Part shown: one piece after another, positions 26,182 through 35,530 of the stretch
Numbering within the stretch: position 1 is the stretch's first letter
How the letters are laid out: every line of letters begins with the position of its first letter
DNA from: Bacteroidia bacterium
GTDB taxonomy: Bacteria; Bacteroidota; Bacteroidia; Chitinophagales; Chitinophagaceae
NCBI GenBank assembly: GCA_030427635.1
Contig: JAUIBA010000004.1
Span: forward strand, 62,001 to 126,000
Length of the DNA stretch: 64,000 nucleotides
Direction of reading: 5' to 3'
Program-made: the position numbers and the translations under genes
Notes under the pieces: generated by a model
Database searches by the model: none
Told to the model about the DNA's origin: nothing
What the model saw: only the letters and a program-made list of their open reading frames with translations

Positions 26182-27099
26182 CTATGCCTCCTTCTTCGTC
26201 AGTGTTCTGAAAACATCTTCCAGCGACTCCGTCTGTGCCTGCATAGCGCTGATACTGATATCATTATTAAGCGCCCATTGCATCACTTCCCGCCGCAGGG
26301 CATCCGGCTCTGTGGTAACCAGCTTCCATTGATTGCCCCCCATATCCTCTACCGATGTGGTATGCTTCAACCCTGCCAGCTTTGCACTTTCTATTGGCTG
26401 CTCAAAAGTCACAAAAACCACATCGCGACGAGTATTGCGCTGCTGTAACTGCGATATAGTATCATCGGCCACTATACTGCCGTTATTAATGATAATAACA
26501 CGACTACACATAGCCTGCACTTCCTGCATGATGTGTGTAGATAACAGCACGGTCTTATCCCGGCCAATGTTCATTATGAGGTCTCTTATTTCTACTATCT
26601 GATTAGGGTCAAGGCCCGATGTAGGCTCATCCAGAATCAGCACCTCGGGGTCATGCAGCATAGCCTGAGCCAGACCTACACGCTGCTTATACCCTTTGGA
26701 CAATGCTCCTATTTTTTTATGCGCTTCTTTACTTAACCCGGTAAGACTTATCATTTCCTCTATCCGGCTACGGCGGTCGCCGGTGAGCTTATGAATACCG
26801 GCACTGAACTCCAGATATTCACGTACATACATTTCAAAGTATAATGGATTTGCCTCCGGCAGATAACCTACGCGCTTACGAACCTCCATAGGTTTTAATG
26901 CCACATCAAAACCACATACCAGTGCTGTACCGGACGTAGGCGGCAGATAGCCGGTAATCATCTTCATAGTAGTAGACTTGCCGGCACCATTAGGCCCCAG
27001 AAAACCTGTAATCTCTCCTTTCTTCACCTCAAAAGAGATATTATCTACAGCTTTCTGGGTTTCGTATAAGCGGGTAAGTCCTTTTACTTGTATCGACAT
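26182..27099 (-). CDS. gldA: Gliding-motility-type ABC transporter ATP-binding subunit GldA
   Basis: A 305-residue ABC ATPase. Walker A is GPNGAGKST, the signature is LSKGYKQRVGLAQA, Walker B is VLILDEPTSGLD, and the switch is STHIMQ. A C-terminal extension of about 85 residues ends ESLEDVFRTLTKKEA, as in GldA. GldA works with membrane proteins GldF and GldG; neither is adjacent, so the gliding link rests on sequence type only and another export role is possible. I start at the ATG at 27099 (MSIQVKGLTRLY); an ATG four codons upstream is also open. Confidence 0.85.
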   Translation of the reverse strand: MSIQVKGLTRLYETQKAVDNISFEVKKGEITGFLGPNGAGKSTTMKMITGYLPPTSGTALVCGFDVALKPMEVRKRVGYLPEANPLYFEMYVREYLEFSAGIHKLTGDRRSRIEEMISLTGLSKEAHKKIGALSKGYKQRVGLAQAMLHDPEVLILDEPTSGLDPNQIVEIRDLIMNIGRDKTVLLSTHIMQEVQAMCSRVIIINNGSIVADDTISQLQQRNTRRDVVFVTFEQPIESAKLAGLKHTTSVEDMGGNQWKLVTTEPDALRREVMQWALNNDISISAMQAQTESLEDVFRTLTKKEA

Positions 27100-27172
27100 A
27101 GCACATATCATTACCAGAGCATAGCGGGGTTGCTTTGCCTGAGTATTTTCTAAAAATTACTTACGCAAAAAC

Positions 27173-27727
27173 TTATGGCAAAGGAAGCTTTGTCTTATCG
27201 CCACGGAACGTACAACGGTTCTGGAAAGTATCCAGCTGTTCTGTTCTGTTGTATTCATAGCTATGCAGCACCAACACCTTATCAGACTGAAGAGTAGCAT
27301 CGAATGTACGCAGATACTCTATTGAGCCTGATTTTGTGCTATCTCCATTTGTGATAATAATGGAATATGTACTCTCATTGCTGCTTACATAACCCTGAAG
27401 CACTTTAGGGCTTATACTTTTAAAATATACGTCAACAGACAGGGTACCTCTATTGGCCGGCACAACAGTTACGGTATCAATGGTCATTGCACCATTATTG
27501 CACTCTGTAAAACCGCCATATACACCCAGATAACGGCTGCGCTTTTCAGCTTCACAGTTTACTCCCTCAAAACCAGACGGACAATTGCATACACCACTAC
27601 CACAAGAGCCCCCATTGAAACAGGTTATGCCATCGCAGGAATTAGGCTCACAGGAACTAAGCCCGAAAGAGCCAACAATAGCTGCAAACAAAGAAGTTGT
27701 GAGTAAAAGAGGTTTCCAAAGCTTCAT
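27173..27727 (-). CDS. EGF-like-domain lipoprotein (first of two in the window)
   Basis: A 184-residue predicted lipoprotein. The signal peptide ends in the lipobox FGLSSC, and it is followed by one EGF-like module with six cysteines (CDGITCFNGGSCGSGVCNC, then GFEGVNC). The remaining 120 residues look beta-rich (TLSVDVYFKSISPKVLQGYV) with one Cys pair (ECNN, NRCTF). The same plan of lipobox, one EGF module and beta-rich tail occurs at 46050-46733, so these are likely paralogues. EGF-like modules are more familiar from eukaryotic surface proteins; here the protein is probably on the cell surface. I start at the ATG at 27727. Confidence 0.75.
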   Translation of the reverse strand: MKLWKPLLLTTSLFAAIVGSFGLSSCEPNSCDGITCFNGGSCGSGVCNCPSGFEGVNCEAEKRSRYLGVYGGFTECNNGAMTIDTVTVVPANRGTLSVDVYFKSISPKVLQGYVSSNESTYSIIITNGDSTKSGSIEYLRTFDATLQSDKVLVLHSYEYNRTEQLDTFQNRCTFRGDKTKLPLP

Positions 27728-27793
27728 GGAATATTTATTTGAGACCAAGTTAACAATTTTTCATTACCGGGCAAAAATACGGCCGCAATTATG

Positions 27794-28816
27794 TTATGCA
27801 AATGAGTTCCACCCCTGAGCGGTGAGCGGATGCTGATTGCCGGATTTGGTAATCAACTGCTTTCCTTTATCGGCAATTGTTATATGCCCTACCACACTTA
27901 TGTGCGGATTTTCCTTCACTTTTTCATACTCATCCTGGCTAATGGTGAACAATAGCTCATAATCCTCTCCCCCACTCAATGCACATGTGGTTACGGACAA
28001 CCCAAACTGCATGGCCATAGCACGCGTATCATTGTGTGCCGGTATTTTATCTTCGTAAATAACGCAACCCACCTCACTTTTATTACATATATGAAGTAGC
28101 TCTGAGCTGAGCCCGTCACTTATATCTATCATAGAGGTAGGCATAATACCCTGTTCGTCCAGCCATGCAGCCACATCTGACCGTGGTTCAGGTTTCAGTA
28201 AACGCCCCACAAGATATGCCTGCTGCTGTAAATCGGGCTGAACATCCGGATGGTCCATAAATATCTTTTTTTCCCGCTCCAGCAATTGTAAGCCCAGATA
28301 AGCGCCACCGAGGTCACCGGTTACACATATCAGGTCATTGGGTTTTGCCCCTGAACGGGTCACAAATTTATCGGGCGCTACCTCACCTATGGCTGTAACA
28401 CTTACCACAAATCCTGAACGGGAACTGGTAGTATCCCCCCCTATCAGATCTACCCCATAGCGCTCACATGCCGCATATACACCCTCATAAAACTCGTCGA
28501 GCGCCTCTACCGACATTCTGTTAGAGACAGCAATGCTTACTGTTATATGCGTAGGTACCGCCATCATAGCATATATATCTGACAAGTTAACCACTACAGA
28601 TTTATATCCCAGATGCTTAAGCGGTGTATATGCAAGGTCAAAATGGATACCCTCTACCAGCATATCGGTAGAGATAACACATTGACGGCCAAACTGATCT
28701 ATTACGGCAGCATCATCGCCCACACTAAGCAGCGTACCAGCATTAAGGGTCTCATTATTTCTTGTCAGATGGTCAATAAGACCAAATTCACCGAGTGATG
28801 CAACTTCTGTTCTCAT
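27794..28816 (-). CDS. thiL: Thiamine-monophosphate kinase
   Basis: A 340-residue ThiL, which phosphorylates thiamine phosphate to the active diphosphate. The nucleotide/metal motifs are SVGDDAAVI, STDMLVEGIHFDL, VNLSDIYAMMA, LIGGDTTSS, CVTGDLGGAYLGL, DISDGLSSE and SGGEDYELLF. Length is normal. No other thiamine gene is adjacent. A TAGCTTTG element ends 7 bases before the ATG. Confidence 0.94.
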   Translation of the reverse strand: MRTEVASLGEFGLIDHLTRNNETLNAGTLLSVGDDAAVIDQFGRQCVISTDMLVEGIHFDLAYTPLKHLGYKSVVVNLSDIYAMMAVPTHITVSIAVSNRMSVEALDEFYEGVYAACERYGVDLIGGDTTSSRSGFVVSVTAIGEVAPDKFVTRSGAKPNDLICVTGDLGGAYLGLQLLEREKKIFMDHPDVQPDLQQQAYLVGRLLKPEPRSDVAAWLDEQGIMPTSMIDISDGLSSELLHICNKSEVGCVIYEDKIPAHNDTRAMAMQFGLSVTTCALSGGEDYELLFTISQDEYEKVKENPHISVVGHITIADKGKQLITKSGNQHPLTAQGWNSFA

Positions 28817-28823
28817 GCTGCTG

Positions 28824-28831
28824 CAAAGCTA
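28824..28831 (-). promoter_or_regulatory. -7 element (TAGCTTTG) of thiL; predicted leaderless or near-leaderless
   Basis: A perfect TAnnTTTG on the minus strand, followed by CAGCAGC and the ATG. No TPP riboswitch fits in the available space. Confidence 0.5.
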
Positions 28832-28859
28832 ACAAAGCATAGCGACAGTAATGTGCTTC

Positions 28860-29228
28860 TTAATAGCGGGAATAATATTCCCGCATCTTACTCAGCGAAT
28901 AATAAATACCGGGAAGTATGAGCAGACCGTACAAAAGGAGCGCAAAAATCCAGTCCTGCTGTGTGAAATTATCATGTATAGCTATTGCCAGCCACCCCAG
29001 CAGCAGAATGCTCATAGCTATATACACGCCCTTAGGCAACTCAAATCCATGACCTGGCTTGCCGGAATGTACCCTATGCAGATGCAGTACCCTCACCTTC
29101 TTTCCTTCATGCTGCCTGGCTGATACTGTAACTGCTGCCGGTGTAGCATTCCGGCGAATAAGCAATGCCGCATCGGCAGTAAAACCACAAAGCATTAGCA
29201 GAAAAAATATTATATACATGTTCTTCAT
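28860..29228 (-). CDS. Small membrane protein of unknown function
   Basis: A 122-residue protein. A signal peptide or first membrane segment (MKNMYIIFFLLMLCGFTADA) is followed by a basic, His-rich stretch of about 45 residues (KKVRVLHLHRVHSGKPGHG). Two membrane segments follow (GVYIAMSILLLGWLAIAI and WIFALLLYGLLILPGIYYSL), with a charged end MREYYSRY. I do not recognise the family. I start at the ATG at 29228; another ATG lies four codons upstream. Confidence 0.65.
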   Translation of the reverse strand: MKNMYIIFFLLMLCGFTADAALLIRRNATPAAVTVSARQHEGKKVRVLHLHRVHSGKPGHGFELPKGVYIAMSILLLGWLAIAIHDNFTQQDWIFALLLYGLLILPGIYYSLSKMREYYSRY

Positions 29229-29403
29229 AGGAAAACGCACTTTACATCAACAGACTGAAATATGTAAATCAGGCTATAAAAATAGTCTTTTACATGGCAT
29301 CCTGGTACACTTGTACGCTATGTGAAAAGTAATACGTATATTACAGACGGTTTTAAAATGCTGCACATTTTGATATGCAGCAACTTCTAAATAATAAAAC
29401 GTT

Positions 29404-30021
29404 ATGAATCTCTTTGTAAGCAATCTCAACCCTGAAACAAATGCCGATGGACTCAGGACCCTTTTTGCAACATTCGGCGAAGTACTCTCCTCTAAAGTAA
29501 TTTTTGACAGCGCTACAGGTGCATCCCGTGGATTTGGCTTTGTAGAAATGGCAGACAAAGGTCATAGCTATGATGCTATTGACAATCTGGACATGAGCTT
29601 TTTTGAAGGTAATATAATTAATGTAAAAGAAGCAAAACAAAACAATAGCGGCCCGGGTCGTGGTAACAGCCGTGGTGGCGGGTATGGCAATAATCGTGGT
29701 GGTGGATATGGCAACCGTCAGAGTGGCGGATACAACCGTGACCGCCAGGGTGGTGGTTATAACCGTGACCGTCAGGGCGGCGGTTACAGCAGTGACCGCG
29801 GTGGTTATAACAGTGATCGTAACTACAACAGCGACCGCGGCGGCTATAATCGCGACCGTCAGGGCGGCGGATACAATAATGACCGTGGCGGATATAACAA
29901 TGACCGCGGTGGTTATAACCGCGACCGCCAGAGTGGCTATAACAATGACAGACCGTCATATAACCGTTCAGAGCCACCACGATATACTAACAACAGAGAC
30001 GACGACTTTAACAAACTATAA
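29404..30021 (+). CDS. RRM RNA-binding protein with long glycine/arginine-rich repeat tail
   Basis: A 205-residue protein. One RNA-recognition motif (residues 1-80) has RNP2 LFVSNL and RNP1 RGFGFVEM. The last 120 residues are a low-complexity tail of repeats built from [16 protein letters not shown] and GGYNSDR. Short RRM-Gly proteins act as cold-shock-type RNA chaperones in cyanobacteria and Bacteroidota; most have a much shorter tail than this. The repeat DNA is similar from unit to unit, which favours length changes by slippage or recombination. The 175-base upstream region holds no gene. Confidence 0.9.
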   Translation: MNLFVSNLNPETNADGLRTLFATFGEVLSSKVIFDSATGASRGFGFVEMADKGHSYDAIDNLDMSFFEGNIINVKEAKQNNSGPGRGNSRGGGYGNNRGGGYGNRQSGGYNRDRQGGGYNRDRQGGGYSSDRGGYNSDRNYNSDRGGYNRDRQGGGYNNDRGGYNNDRGGYNRDRQSGYNNDRPSYNRSEPPRYTNNRDDDFNKL

Positions 30022-30046
30022 TAGTACGGGTTCACTATCCGGCTTT

Positions 30047-30092
30047 ACTGGCCGTTTACGCTCATTTACGAAAAATGAGGTAAACGGCCAGT
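30047..30092. terminator. Long hairpin terminator that includes the DUF486 stop codon
   Basis: ACTGGCCGTTTAC / GTAAACGGCCAGT plus CTCATT / AATGAG give about 19 base pairs with one bulged G and a 7-base loop. It lies 25 bases after the RRM gene, and the last codon and stop of the convergent DUF486 gene are inside the stem. T-rich tracts follow only weakly. Confidence 0.65.
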
Positions 30093-30427
30093 ATTATTAA
30101 TACAAACCCTGCAATGTGATTCCATTCCAACCGTTGTTTGAAAACAACCACTGAGAATACCATAAATATGGTAAGCGATATTGCTTCCTGTATTGTTTTT
30201 AGTTGTACAAGATTGAAGGGTCCTCCTTCTCCACTGAATCCGGCCCTGTTTGCCGGCACCTGAAACAGGTATTCAAAAAAGGCCATCCCCCAGCTTAGCA
30301 ATATTATGGCAAACAGCCCTGCACCTTTCATTAATTCCATATCCCGGAACTTTAAGTGACCATACCAGGCAAACGTCATAAAGACATTGGATATAATAAG
30401 AAACACAATAGTTGTGAGCGCTCTCAT
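30062..30427 (-). CDS. DUF486 / DMT-like small membrane protein
   Basis: A 121-residue protein with four predicted membrane segments (ALTTIVFLIISNVFMTFAW, GAGLFAIILLSWGMAFFEY, ISLTIFMVFSVVVF, IAGFVLIILAVYLIF). The pattern FAWYGHLK near the start and EWNHIAGF near the end fit the DUF486 family of half-size drug/metabolite-transporter-like proteins. Such proteins probably work as dimers. Substrate unknown. I chose the ATG at 30427 because it starts at the first membrane segment; a longer frame adds an unlikely 16 residues. Confidence 0.8.
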   Translation of the reverse strand: MRALTTIVFLIISNVFMTFAWYGHLKFRDMELMKGAGLFAIILLSWGMAFFEYLFQVPANRAGFSGEGGPFNLVQLKTIQEAISLTIFMVFSVVVFKQRLEWNHIAGFVLIILAVYLIFRK

Positions 30428-30515
30428 AAATAGCCAAAAATACGTGGCAGATATAAAGAAAAAGCAATGACGCAATCAAAGAATATCCTTTAGACACTTA
30501 TAAGCGTCATTAAAT

Positions 30516-30523
30516 TACCTTTG
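30516..30523 (+). promoter_or_regulatory. -7 element (TACCTTTG) of metH
   Basis: A perfect TAnnTTTG, 29 bases before the ATG. The leader is too short for a cobalamin or SAM riboswitch. Confidence 0.6.
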
Positions 30524-30552
30524 CACAGTTTTTTCAGATAAAAAAATCCCGA

Positions 30553-33276
30553 ATGCCAGAAATACATCCATTTCTCAGACTCAGCGGTCTGGAACCTCTT
30601 ATAGTTCGTCCGGAAACAAACTTTGTAAACGTAGGAGAACGAACCAACGTTACAGGCTCTAAAAAATTTGCCCGTCTGATACGTGAAAGCAAATATGAGG
30701 AGGCACTTTCTGTGGCCCGGCAGCAGGTAGAAAACGGCGCTCAGGTTCTGGACATAAACATGGATGATGCATTACTGGATGGGGTGCAGGCAATGACCAC
30801 ATTCGTTAATCTGCTACAGGCAGAGCCGGACATTGCAAAAATCCCCATCATGCTGGACTCCTCTAAATTTCAGATAATAGAGGCCGGACTGAAATGTATA
30901 CAGGGAAAATGTATTGTCAATTCTATTTCGCTGAAAGAAGGAGAAGAAAAGTTTGTAGAGCAGGCAGAAATATGTCTCAGCTTTGGCGCTTCTGTTATTG
31001 TAATGGCATTTGATGAGCAGGGACAGGCAGATACACTCCAGCGCAGAGTAGATATATGCGAACGTGCATATAACATACTGGTAAATAAGGTGGGGTACCC
31101 CCCACAGGACATCATTTTTGACCTGAACATATTTGCAATAGCCACAGGTATTGAAGAGCATAATGCTTATGGTATTGATTTCATTGAGGCAACCCGTATT
31201 GTAAAACAGAAAATGCCGCTTACCCGCGTGAGCGGTGGTGTAAGTAATATATCTTTCTCTTTCAGAGGCAACGATACCGTACGCGAGGCTATGCACAGTG
31301 TATTCCTGTATTATGCTATAAAAGCAGGTATGGATATGGGCATTGTAAATGCCGGCGCACTGGTAGTATATGATGAGATAGACCCAGCACTGCGCGAGCT
31401 GTGCGAAGATGTAATTCTCAACCGTAATACTGATGCCACTGAAAAACTTATTTCATTTGCCGAGACAGTAAAAGCTAAAGGAAAAGAGGAGAAAAAAGAT
31501 GATGTATGGCGCTCAACATCAGTAGAAGAGCGTCTGAAACATGCGCTTGTTAATGGTATTACTGACCATATAGATAACGATACCGAGGAAGCCAGACAGA
31601 AATACCCCCGCCCGCTGGATGTGATAGAAGGGCCGCTGATGGATGGCATGAATGTAGTTGGCGACCTGTTTGGCAGCGGTAAAATGTTCCTGCCACAGGT
31701 GGTAAAAAGCGCCCGCGTTATGAAAAAAAGTGTGGCCTATCTGTTCCCGTTTATAGAAGCTGAAAAAGAAGAACGGAGGCAGGCTGCCCTGGCCAGCGGC
31801 ATAGCAGAAGAAGAGCAAAGTGGTGCTGCCAGGATACTGATGGCAACGGTAAAAGGCGATGTACACGACATAGGCAAGAATATAGTAGGTGTAGTACTGG
31901 GCTGCAATGGCTATGAAGTGATAGACCTGGGAGTAATGGTACCTGCCGATAAAATACTGGACACTGCTCAGAAAGAAAATGTAGATATTATAGGGCTTAG
32001 TGGCCTTATTACACCATCACTGGACGAGATGGTACATGTGGCAAAAGAAATGAAGCGGAGAGGCATGAAGCAGCCCCTGCTGATAGGTGGCGCCACTACC
32101 AGCCGCATGCACACGGCAGTGAAGATAGCACCACAGTATGAAGAAGGAGTAGTACATGTACTGGATGCCAGTCGTAGTGTGACGGTAGCAGGAAACCTGC
32201 TGAATAAAGACAATAAAACCGGCTTCCTGCAGCAGCTAACCACAGAATATGACAAACTGCGTACTGATTTTGAAAACAAAAAGACAGTAAAACAATATAT
32301 ACCCCTCACGGAAGCACAGGCCAATGCGGTAAAAACAGAATGGGATTCCTATACCCCACCCCGCCCGAAAAAGATGGGGGTAACAGTATTTGAAGAATAC
32401 GACCTTGCTGAAATAAGGCAGTATATAGATTGGGGACCATTTTTCATATCGTGGGAAATGAAGGGCAAATTCCCTGATATACTTAATGACTCTCATGTAG
32501 GTGCTGAAGCAACAAGGCTGTATAATGATGCCAACAAGCTGCTGGATAAGATAATATCAGAAAAGTGGCTGACCGCAAAAGGTGTTATCGGCTTCTGGGA
32601 AGCACATAAAAAAGCACCGGATACCATATCTGTAAGAGATGAGGCCGGTAATAAACTCACTACACTGGAAATGCTGCGCCAGCAGACTAAGAAAGCTGCC
32701 GGACAACCCAACTATTCTCTGGCAGACTTTATAAAACCATGTGCTCATGGAAAAGATGGCAAACACGAAGCTGACTACATAGGTGCGTTTGCTGTAAGCA
32801 TACATGGTATAGAGCCACACATAAAACGGTTCATGGACGACCATGACGACTATAACAAAATAATGCTGCAGGCCCTTGCCGACCGTATGGCGGAAGCATT
32901 TGCCGAGGTACTGCACAAACGCACACGTACAGAGTTCTGGGGCTATATACAGGAAGAGACCCTGAGCGCAGAGGACCTGGTGCGGGAAAAATACCAGGGC
33001 ATCAGACCAGCACCGGGCTACCCTGCCTGCCCTGACCATACAGAGAAACATAAACTGTTTTCGCTGCTCAATGCTCATGAAAATGCAGGGATAACGCTTA
33101 CAGAATCGCTGGCTATGTATCCTGCTGCATCGGTATGTGGCTGGTATTTCAGCCATCCTGAAAGCACCTATTTTGGTATCAATAAAATCACTGACGACCA
33201 GCTTCATGACTATGCTACCAGAAAAGGAATGACAGCAGCTGAGATTGGGAAATGGTTATCACCGATACTGGACTAA
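30553..33276 (+). CDS. metH: Cobalamin-dependent methionine synthase lacking the homocysteine-binding domain
   Basis: A 907-residue protein that begins directly with the methyltetrahydrofolate-binding domain ([18 protein letters not shown] at residue 26). The four-helix cap follows (about 320-420), then the B12 domain with the cobalt ligand motif [11 protein letters not shown] (His437), and finally the AdoMet activation domain ([15 protein letters not shown]). Full-length MetH is about 1,200 residues with an N-terminal homocysteine domain of about 330. That domain is absent here and is not encoded upstream, where DUF486 lies on the other strand. In many Bacteroidota it is a separate gene, so a partner elsewhere is expected. 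ahcY is 5 kb downstream. Confidence 0.94.
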   Translation: MPEIHPFLRLSGLEPLIVRPETNFVNVGERTNVTGSKKFARLIRESKYEEALSVARQQVENGAQVLDINMDDALLDGVQAMTTFVNLLQAEPDIAKIPIMLDSSKFQIIEAGLKCIQGKCIVNSISLKEGEEKFVEQAEICLSFGASVIVMAFDEQGQADTLQRRVDICERAYNILVNKVGYPPQDIIFDLNIFAIATGIEEHNAYGIDFIEATRIVKQKMPLTRVSGGVSNISFSFRGNDTVREAMHSVFLYYAIKAGMDMGIVNAGALVVYDEIDPALRELCEDVILNRNTDATEKLISFAETVKAKGKEEKKDDVWRSTSVEERLKHALVNGITDHIDNDTEEARQKYPRPLDVIEGPLMDGMNVVGDLFGSGKMFLPQVVKSARVMKKSVAYLFPFIEAEKEERRQAALASGIAEEEQSGAARILMATVKGDVHDIGKNIVGVVLGCNGYEVIDLGVMVPADKILDTAQKENVDIIGLSGLITPSLDEMVHVAKEMKRRGMKQPLLIGGATTSRMHTAVKIAPQYEEGVVHVLDASRSVTVAGNLLNKDNKTGFLQQLTTEYDKLRTDFENKKTVKQYIPLTEAQANAVKTEWDSYTPPRPKKMGVTVFEEYDLAEIRQYIDWGPFFISWEMKGKFPDILNDSHVGAEATRLYNDANKLLDKIISEKWLTAKGVIGFWEAHKKAPDTISVRDEAGNKLTTLEMLRQQTKKAAGQPNYSLADFIKPCAHGKDGKHEADYIGAFAVSIHGIEPHIKRFMDDHDDYNKIMLQALADRMAEAFAEVLHKRTRTEFWGYIQEETLSAEDLVREKYQGIRPAPGYPACPDHTEKHKLFSLLNAHENAGITLTESLAMYPAASVCGWYFSHPESTYFGINKITDDQLHDYATRKGMTAAEIGKWLSPILD

Positions 33277-33326
33277 ATATAACGATGAATCTTCGCAGCG
33301 CATGATAGCGCTGCATTGACAACATA

Positions 33327-33992
33327 ATGGACAACATAACATCGCAAAAAAACAGTCAGCAGTCTCCTGCATTGCGTACCGCAGCTAATGTAATATCGGT
33401 AATATGCCATCCTGTATTTATGCCGCTTATTATGTCAATCCTGATATATAAGCTGGACCCTGCGGGGTTTTCCGGCATGAAAAGCAAGCAGATAATGCTC
33501 CTGTTTATAAGCATAGGTATTTCTACCCTGTTCTTTCCTTTGTTCGCTATAGGTCTTATGAAGCCACTGGGCTTCATTGGCAGCTTTAAAATGCCTACCA
33601 GCAGAGAGCGTACTATTCCGCTCATGGCCACCATGATATTTTATTTCTGGATAAGCCATGTAATGAACAATATGCAGGGAGCCATTCCCATGACGCTTAA
33701 AGTACTGATGCTGGGCAACTTCTGGGGACTTATTGCCGTATTTATAGTGAATATTTTCACCAAAATAAGCATGCATACATCTGCCGCCGGCGGCATGGTG
33801 GGTATTCTTATTGTACTTCTCATTAATAGCCCCGCCAATATGATTGCGCCACTTTTTATAGCGGTAATCATAGCTGGTATAATAGGCACCGCAAGAATGA
33901 CCCTGGGCGCACACCAGCGCGGCGATATATGGCTGGGTTATATACTGGGTATCTTATCCCAGCTGGGAGCCTATCTGTACGTAAGCCATTAA
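33327..33992 (+). CDS. PAP2-like integral membrane protein
   Basis: A 221-residue protein with about six membrane segments. The C-terminal motifs resemble the lipid phosphatase PAP2 family: SMHTSAAGG at the place of the PSGH motif and ARMTLGAHQRGDIWLGY at the place of SRx5HxxxD. The first PAP2 motif (KX6RP) is not clear; only SRERTIP is found near it. Catalysis is therefore plausible but not certain. It starts 50 bases after metH; a GCAGCGC/GCGCTGC hairpin (33295-33314) lies between. Confidence 0.7.
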   Translation: MDNITSQKNSQQSPALRTAANVISVICHPVFMPLIMSILIYKLDPAGFSGMKSKQIMLLFISIGISTLFFPLFAIGLMKPLGFIGSFKMPTSRERTIPLMATMIFYFWISHVMNNMQGAIPMTLKVLMLGNFWGLIAVFIVNIFTKISMHTSAAGGMVGILIVLLINSPANMIAPLFIAVIIAGIIGTARMTLGAHQRGDIWLGYILGILSQLGAYLYVSH

Positions 33993-34032
33993 TATAATTG
34001 CTACTTTACCGGCGCTAACAAACATCCAGCCA

Positions 34033-34749
34033 ATGAAAGCCATGATATTTGCCGCAGGACTGGGCACCCGGCTAAAGCCGTTTACAGACCATAGCCCTAA
34101 AGCGCTTGCCGAAGTAAACGGGAAGTCGCTACTGCACAGAACGGTAACTTACCTTCAGCAGCATGGCATATATGATGTGGTTATCAACATACACCACTTT
34201 CCCCACCTTATGCGTGAAGCTATAGCAACACATAATGGTTACGGTAGCCGCATCACAATATCAGATGAAACCAGCGGACTTCTGGAAACAGGAGGCGGTC
34301 TAAAAAAAGCAACTCCACTTTTTGAAGGAGAGCATGACATCGTGGTTATCAATGTTGATATTCTTACCAGCCTTGACCTCACGGCCATGATCACAGCACA
34401 CAGGCAAAACAATGCACTGGCTACACTGGCAGTGATGCAACGACCTTCGTCCCGGCAACTGCTGTTTAACCCGGTCATGGAGCTGCGTGGCTGGATAAAC
34501 AACAATACAGGTGAATGTAAAGAAGCCGGCAATATTGAAAATACTACCCCGTGGTCATTCAGCGGCATACAGATAGTATCATCTACACTATTGCATTCCA
34601 TACCCTTTGAAGGAAAGTTTTCTATGATTGACGTTTATTTATGGCAGGCTGCCAGAGGCATTGTGAAGGGGTACAATCATACCGGAGACATATTTATAGA
34701 TGTGGGAAAGCCAGGTAGTGTGGAGCAGGCTGAGCAGCTTTTCCCCTGA
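34033..34749 (+). CDS. Sugar-1-phosphate nucleotidyltransferase (MurU/ManC-like)
   Basis: A 238-residue Rossmann-type NTP transferase. The signature MIFAAGLGTRLKPFTDHSPKAL at residue 4 contains the nucleotide-binding G-x-G-T-R and the lysine that contacts the sugar phosphate. IVVINVDIL carries the metal-binding Asp, and IDVGKPGSVEQAE is the usual end. Close relatives include the MurNAc-1-phosphate uridylyltransferase MurU of peptidoglycan recycling and mannose-1-phosphate guanylyltransferases. The partner sugar kinase is not adjacent, so the substrate cannot be decided. Confidence 0.87.
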   Translation: MKAMIFAAGLGTRLKPFTDHSPKALAEVNGKSLLHRTVTYLQQHGIYDVVINIHHFPHLMREAIATHNGYGSRITISDETSGLLETGGGLKKATPLFEGEHDIVVINVDILTSLDLTAMITAHRQNNALATLAVMQRPSSRQLLFNPVMELRGWINNNTGECKEAGNIENTTPWSFSGIQIVSSTLLHSIPFEGKFSMIDVYLWQAARGIVKGYNHTGDIFIDVGKPGSVEQAEQLFP

Positions 34750-34777
34750 CATAATATCATATAATGATATAACAACA

Positions 34778-34812
34778 AAAACGGCGTGAGATACATTATC
34801 ACACGCCGTTTT
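34778..34812. terminator. Bidirectional terminator
   Basis: AAAACGGCGTG / CACGCCGTTTT form a perfect 11-bp stem with A/T tails on both sides, between the converging nucleotidyltransferase and outer-membrane protein genes. A second small repeat, ATATCAT/ATGATAT, lies just before it. Confidence 0.85.
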
Positions 34813-34831
34813 CTATTGGGTACTGCCAGTA

Positions 34832-35434
34832 TTACCGATGTAGTGCAACACCTATTACAGATACTCCTGTAGACAGGTCTACAAATAAACCTGTTCTGCT
34901 GTTTAAATGATATTCTGCACCTACATGTACATCAAGAAATAATGGTCTGATGCCGGGGATATCACCCTCAGGACCTCTGTACTCTGAAGGCCATGACTTT
35001 CTGATAAATGTATAACCCAGAGAGCCCGCCGCATAAAGGTCCCAGCGCCAGGGTAACTCTATGAGGTCATCAAAATAGTAGGATGCCTTTGCCCCAATAG
35101 GCATAATAGTACCACGATAGCGATACGAACTATTGCCATAAATCTGAGGATTGCTCCTGTATGTAGAAAAACCTACAAACGGAGCCAGCGTAAACTCAGG
35201 CAGCAACTCTATCTCATAATTAAACGTCAGGTAAGGAGACCTCATGAGATAAGCTCCAAAATAACCCGGCCCCAGGCCCAGATTGTAAGTGTTACCATAA
35301 TACTCATGTGTACCTGTTGAGTATGATGATTGAGCGGAAACATTTTGTACTGTAGTGAAGAAAAGTAAGCCAGTGAGGGCTAAAGCAAAAAAACTGCGGT
35401 GTGTGGTTTTTAAACCGTTGGTTATCGTTTTCAT
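34832..35434 (-). CDS. Secreted beta-barrel-like protein, unknown function
   Basis: A 200-residue exported protein. The signal peptide ends NVSA-QSS. The rest has the pattern of an eight-strand outer-membrane barrel (GLGPGYFGAYLMRSPYLTFN, GAKASYYFDD, WRWDLYAAGSLGYTF, HVGAEYHLNSRTGLFVDLS). The C-terminus SVIGVALHR lacks a final aromatic residue, so barrel assembly is not certain. I start at the ATG at 35434; 11 more upstream codons are open but do not fit a signal peptide. Confidence 0.7.
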   Translation of the reverse strand: MKTITNGLKTTHRSFFALALTGLLFFTTVQNVSAQSSYSTGTHEYYGNTYNLGLGPGYFGAYLMRSPYLTFNYEIELLPEFTLAPFVGFSTYRSNPQIYGNSSYRYRGTIMPIGAKASYYFDDLIELPWRWDLYAAGSLGYTFIRKSWPSEYRGPEGDIPGIRPLFLDVHVGAEYHLNSRTGLFVDLSTGVSVIGVALHR

Positions 35435-35530
35435 GATGGATAATTTTGAGAATGAACAATAAAACAACAGTGTGAAGGTACACCATGTTATGTGTAGGAA
35501 ATGTGAATGTTTAACTGTAAAGCTATGGAC

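Noticed and set aside
29660-29960. A CRISPR array in the repeated region of the RRM gene
   Set aside because: The repeats are in frame, of varying length, without unique spacers, and encode the glycine-rich tail.
29618-30100. Open frames overlapping the RRM repeat tail on both strands, rich in His/Tyr or Val/Ala
   Set aside because: They are by-products of the repeated DNA of the glycine-rich tail and have no initiation signals.
30480-30552. A cobalamin or SAM riboswitch upstream of metH
   Set aside because: The predicted leader is only about 25 nt, and the whole gap between genes is about 125 bases with no riboswitch-like core.
33295-33314. A terminator between metH and the PAP2-like gene (GCAGCGC/GCGCTGC)
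   Set aside because: A hairpin is present, but no T run follows, so it is mentioned with the gene and not called a terminator.
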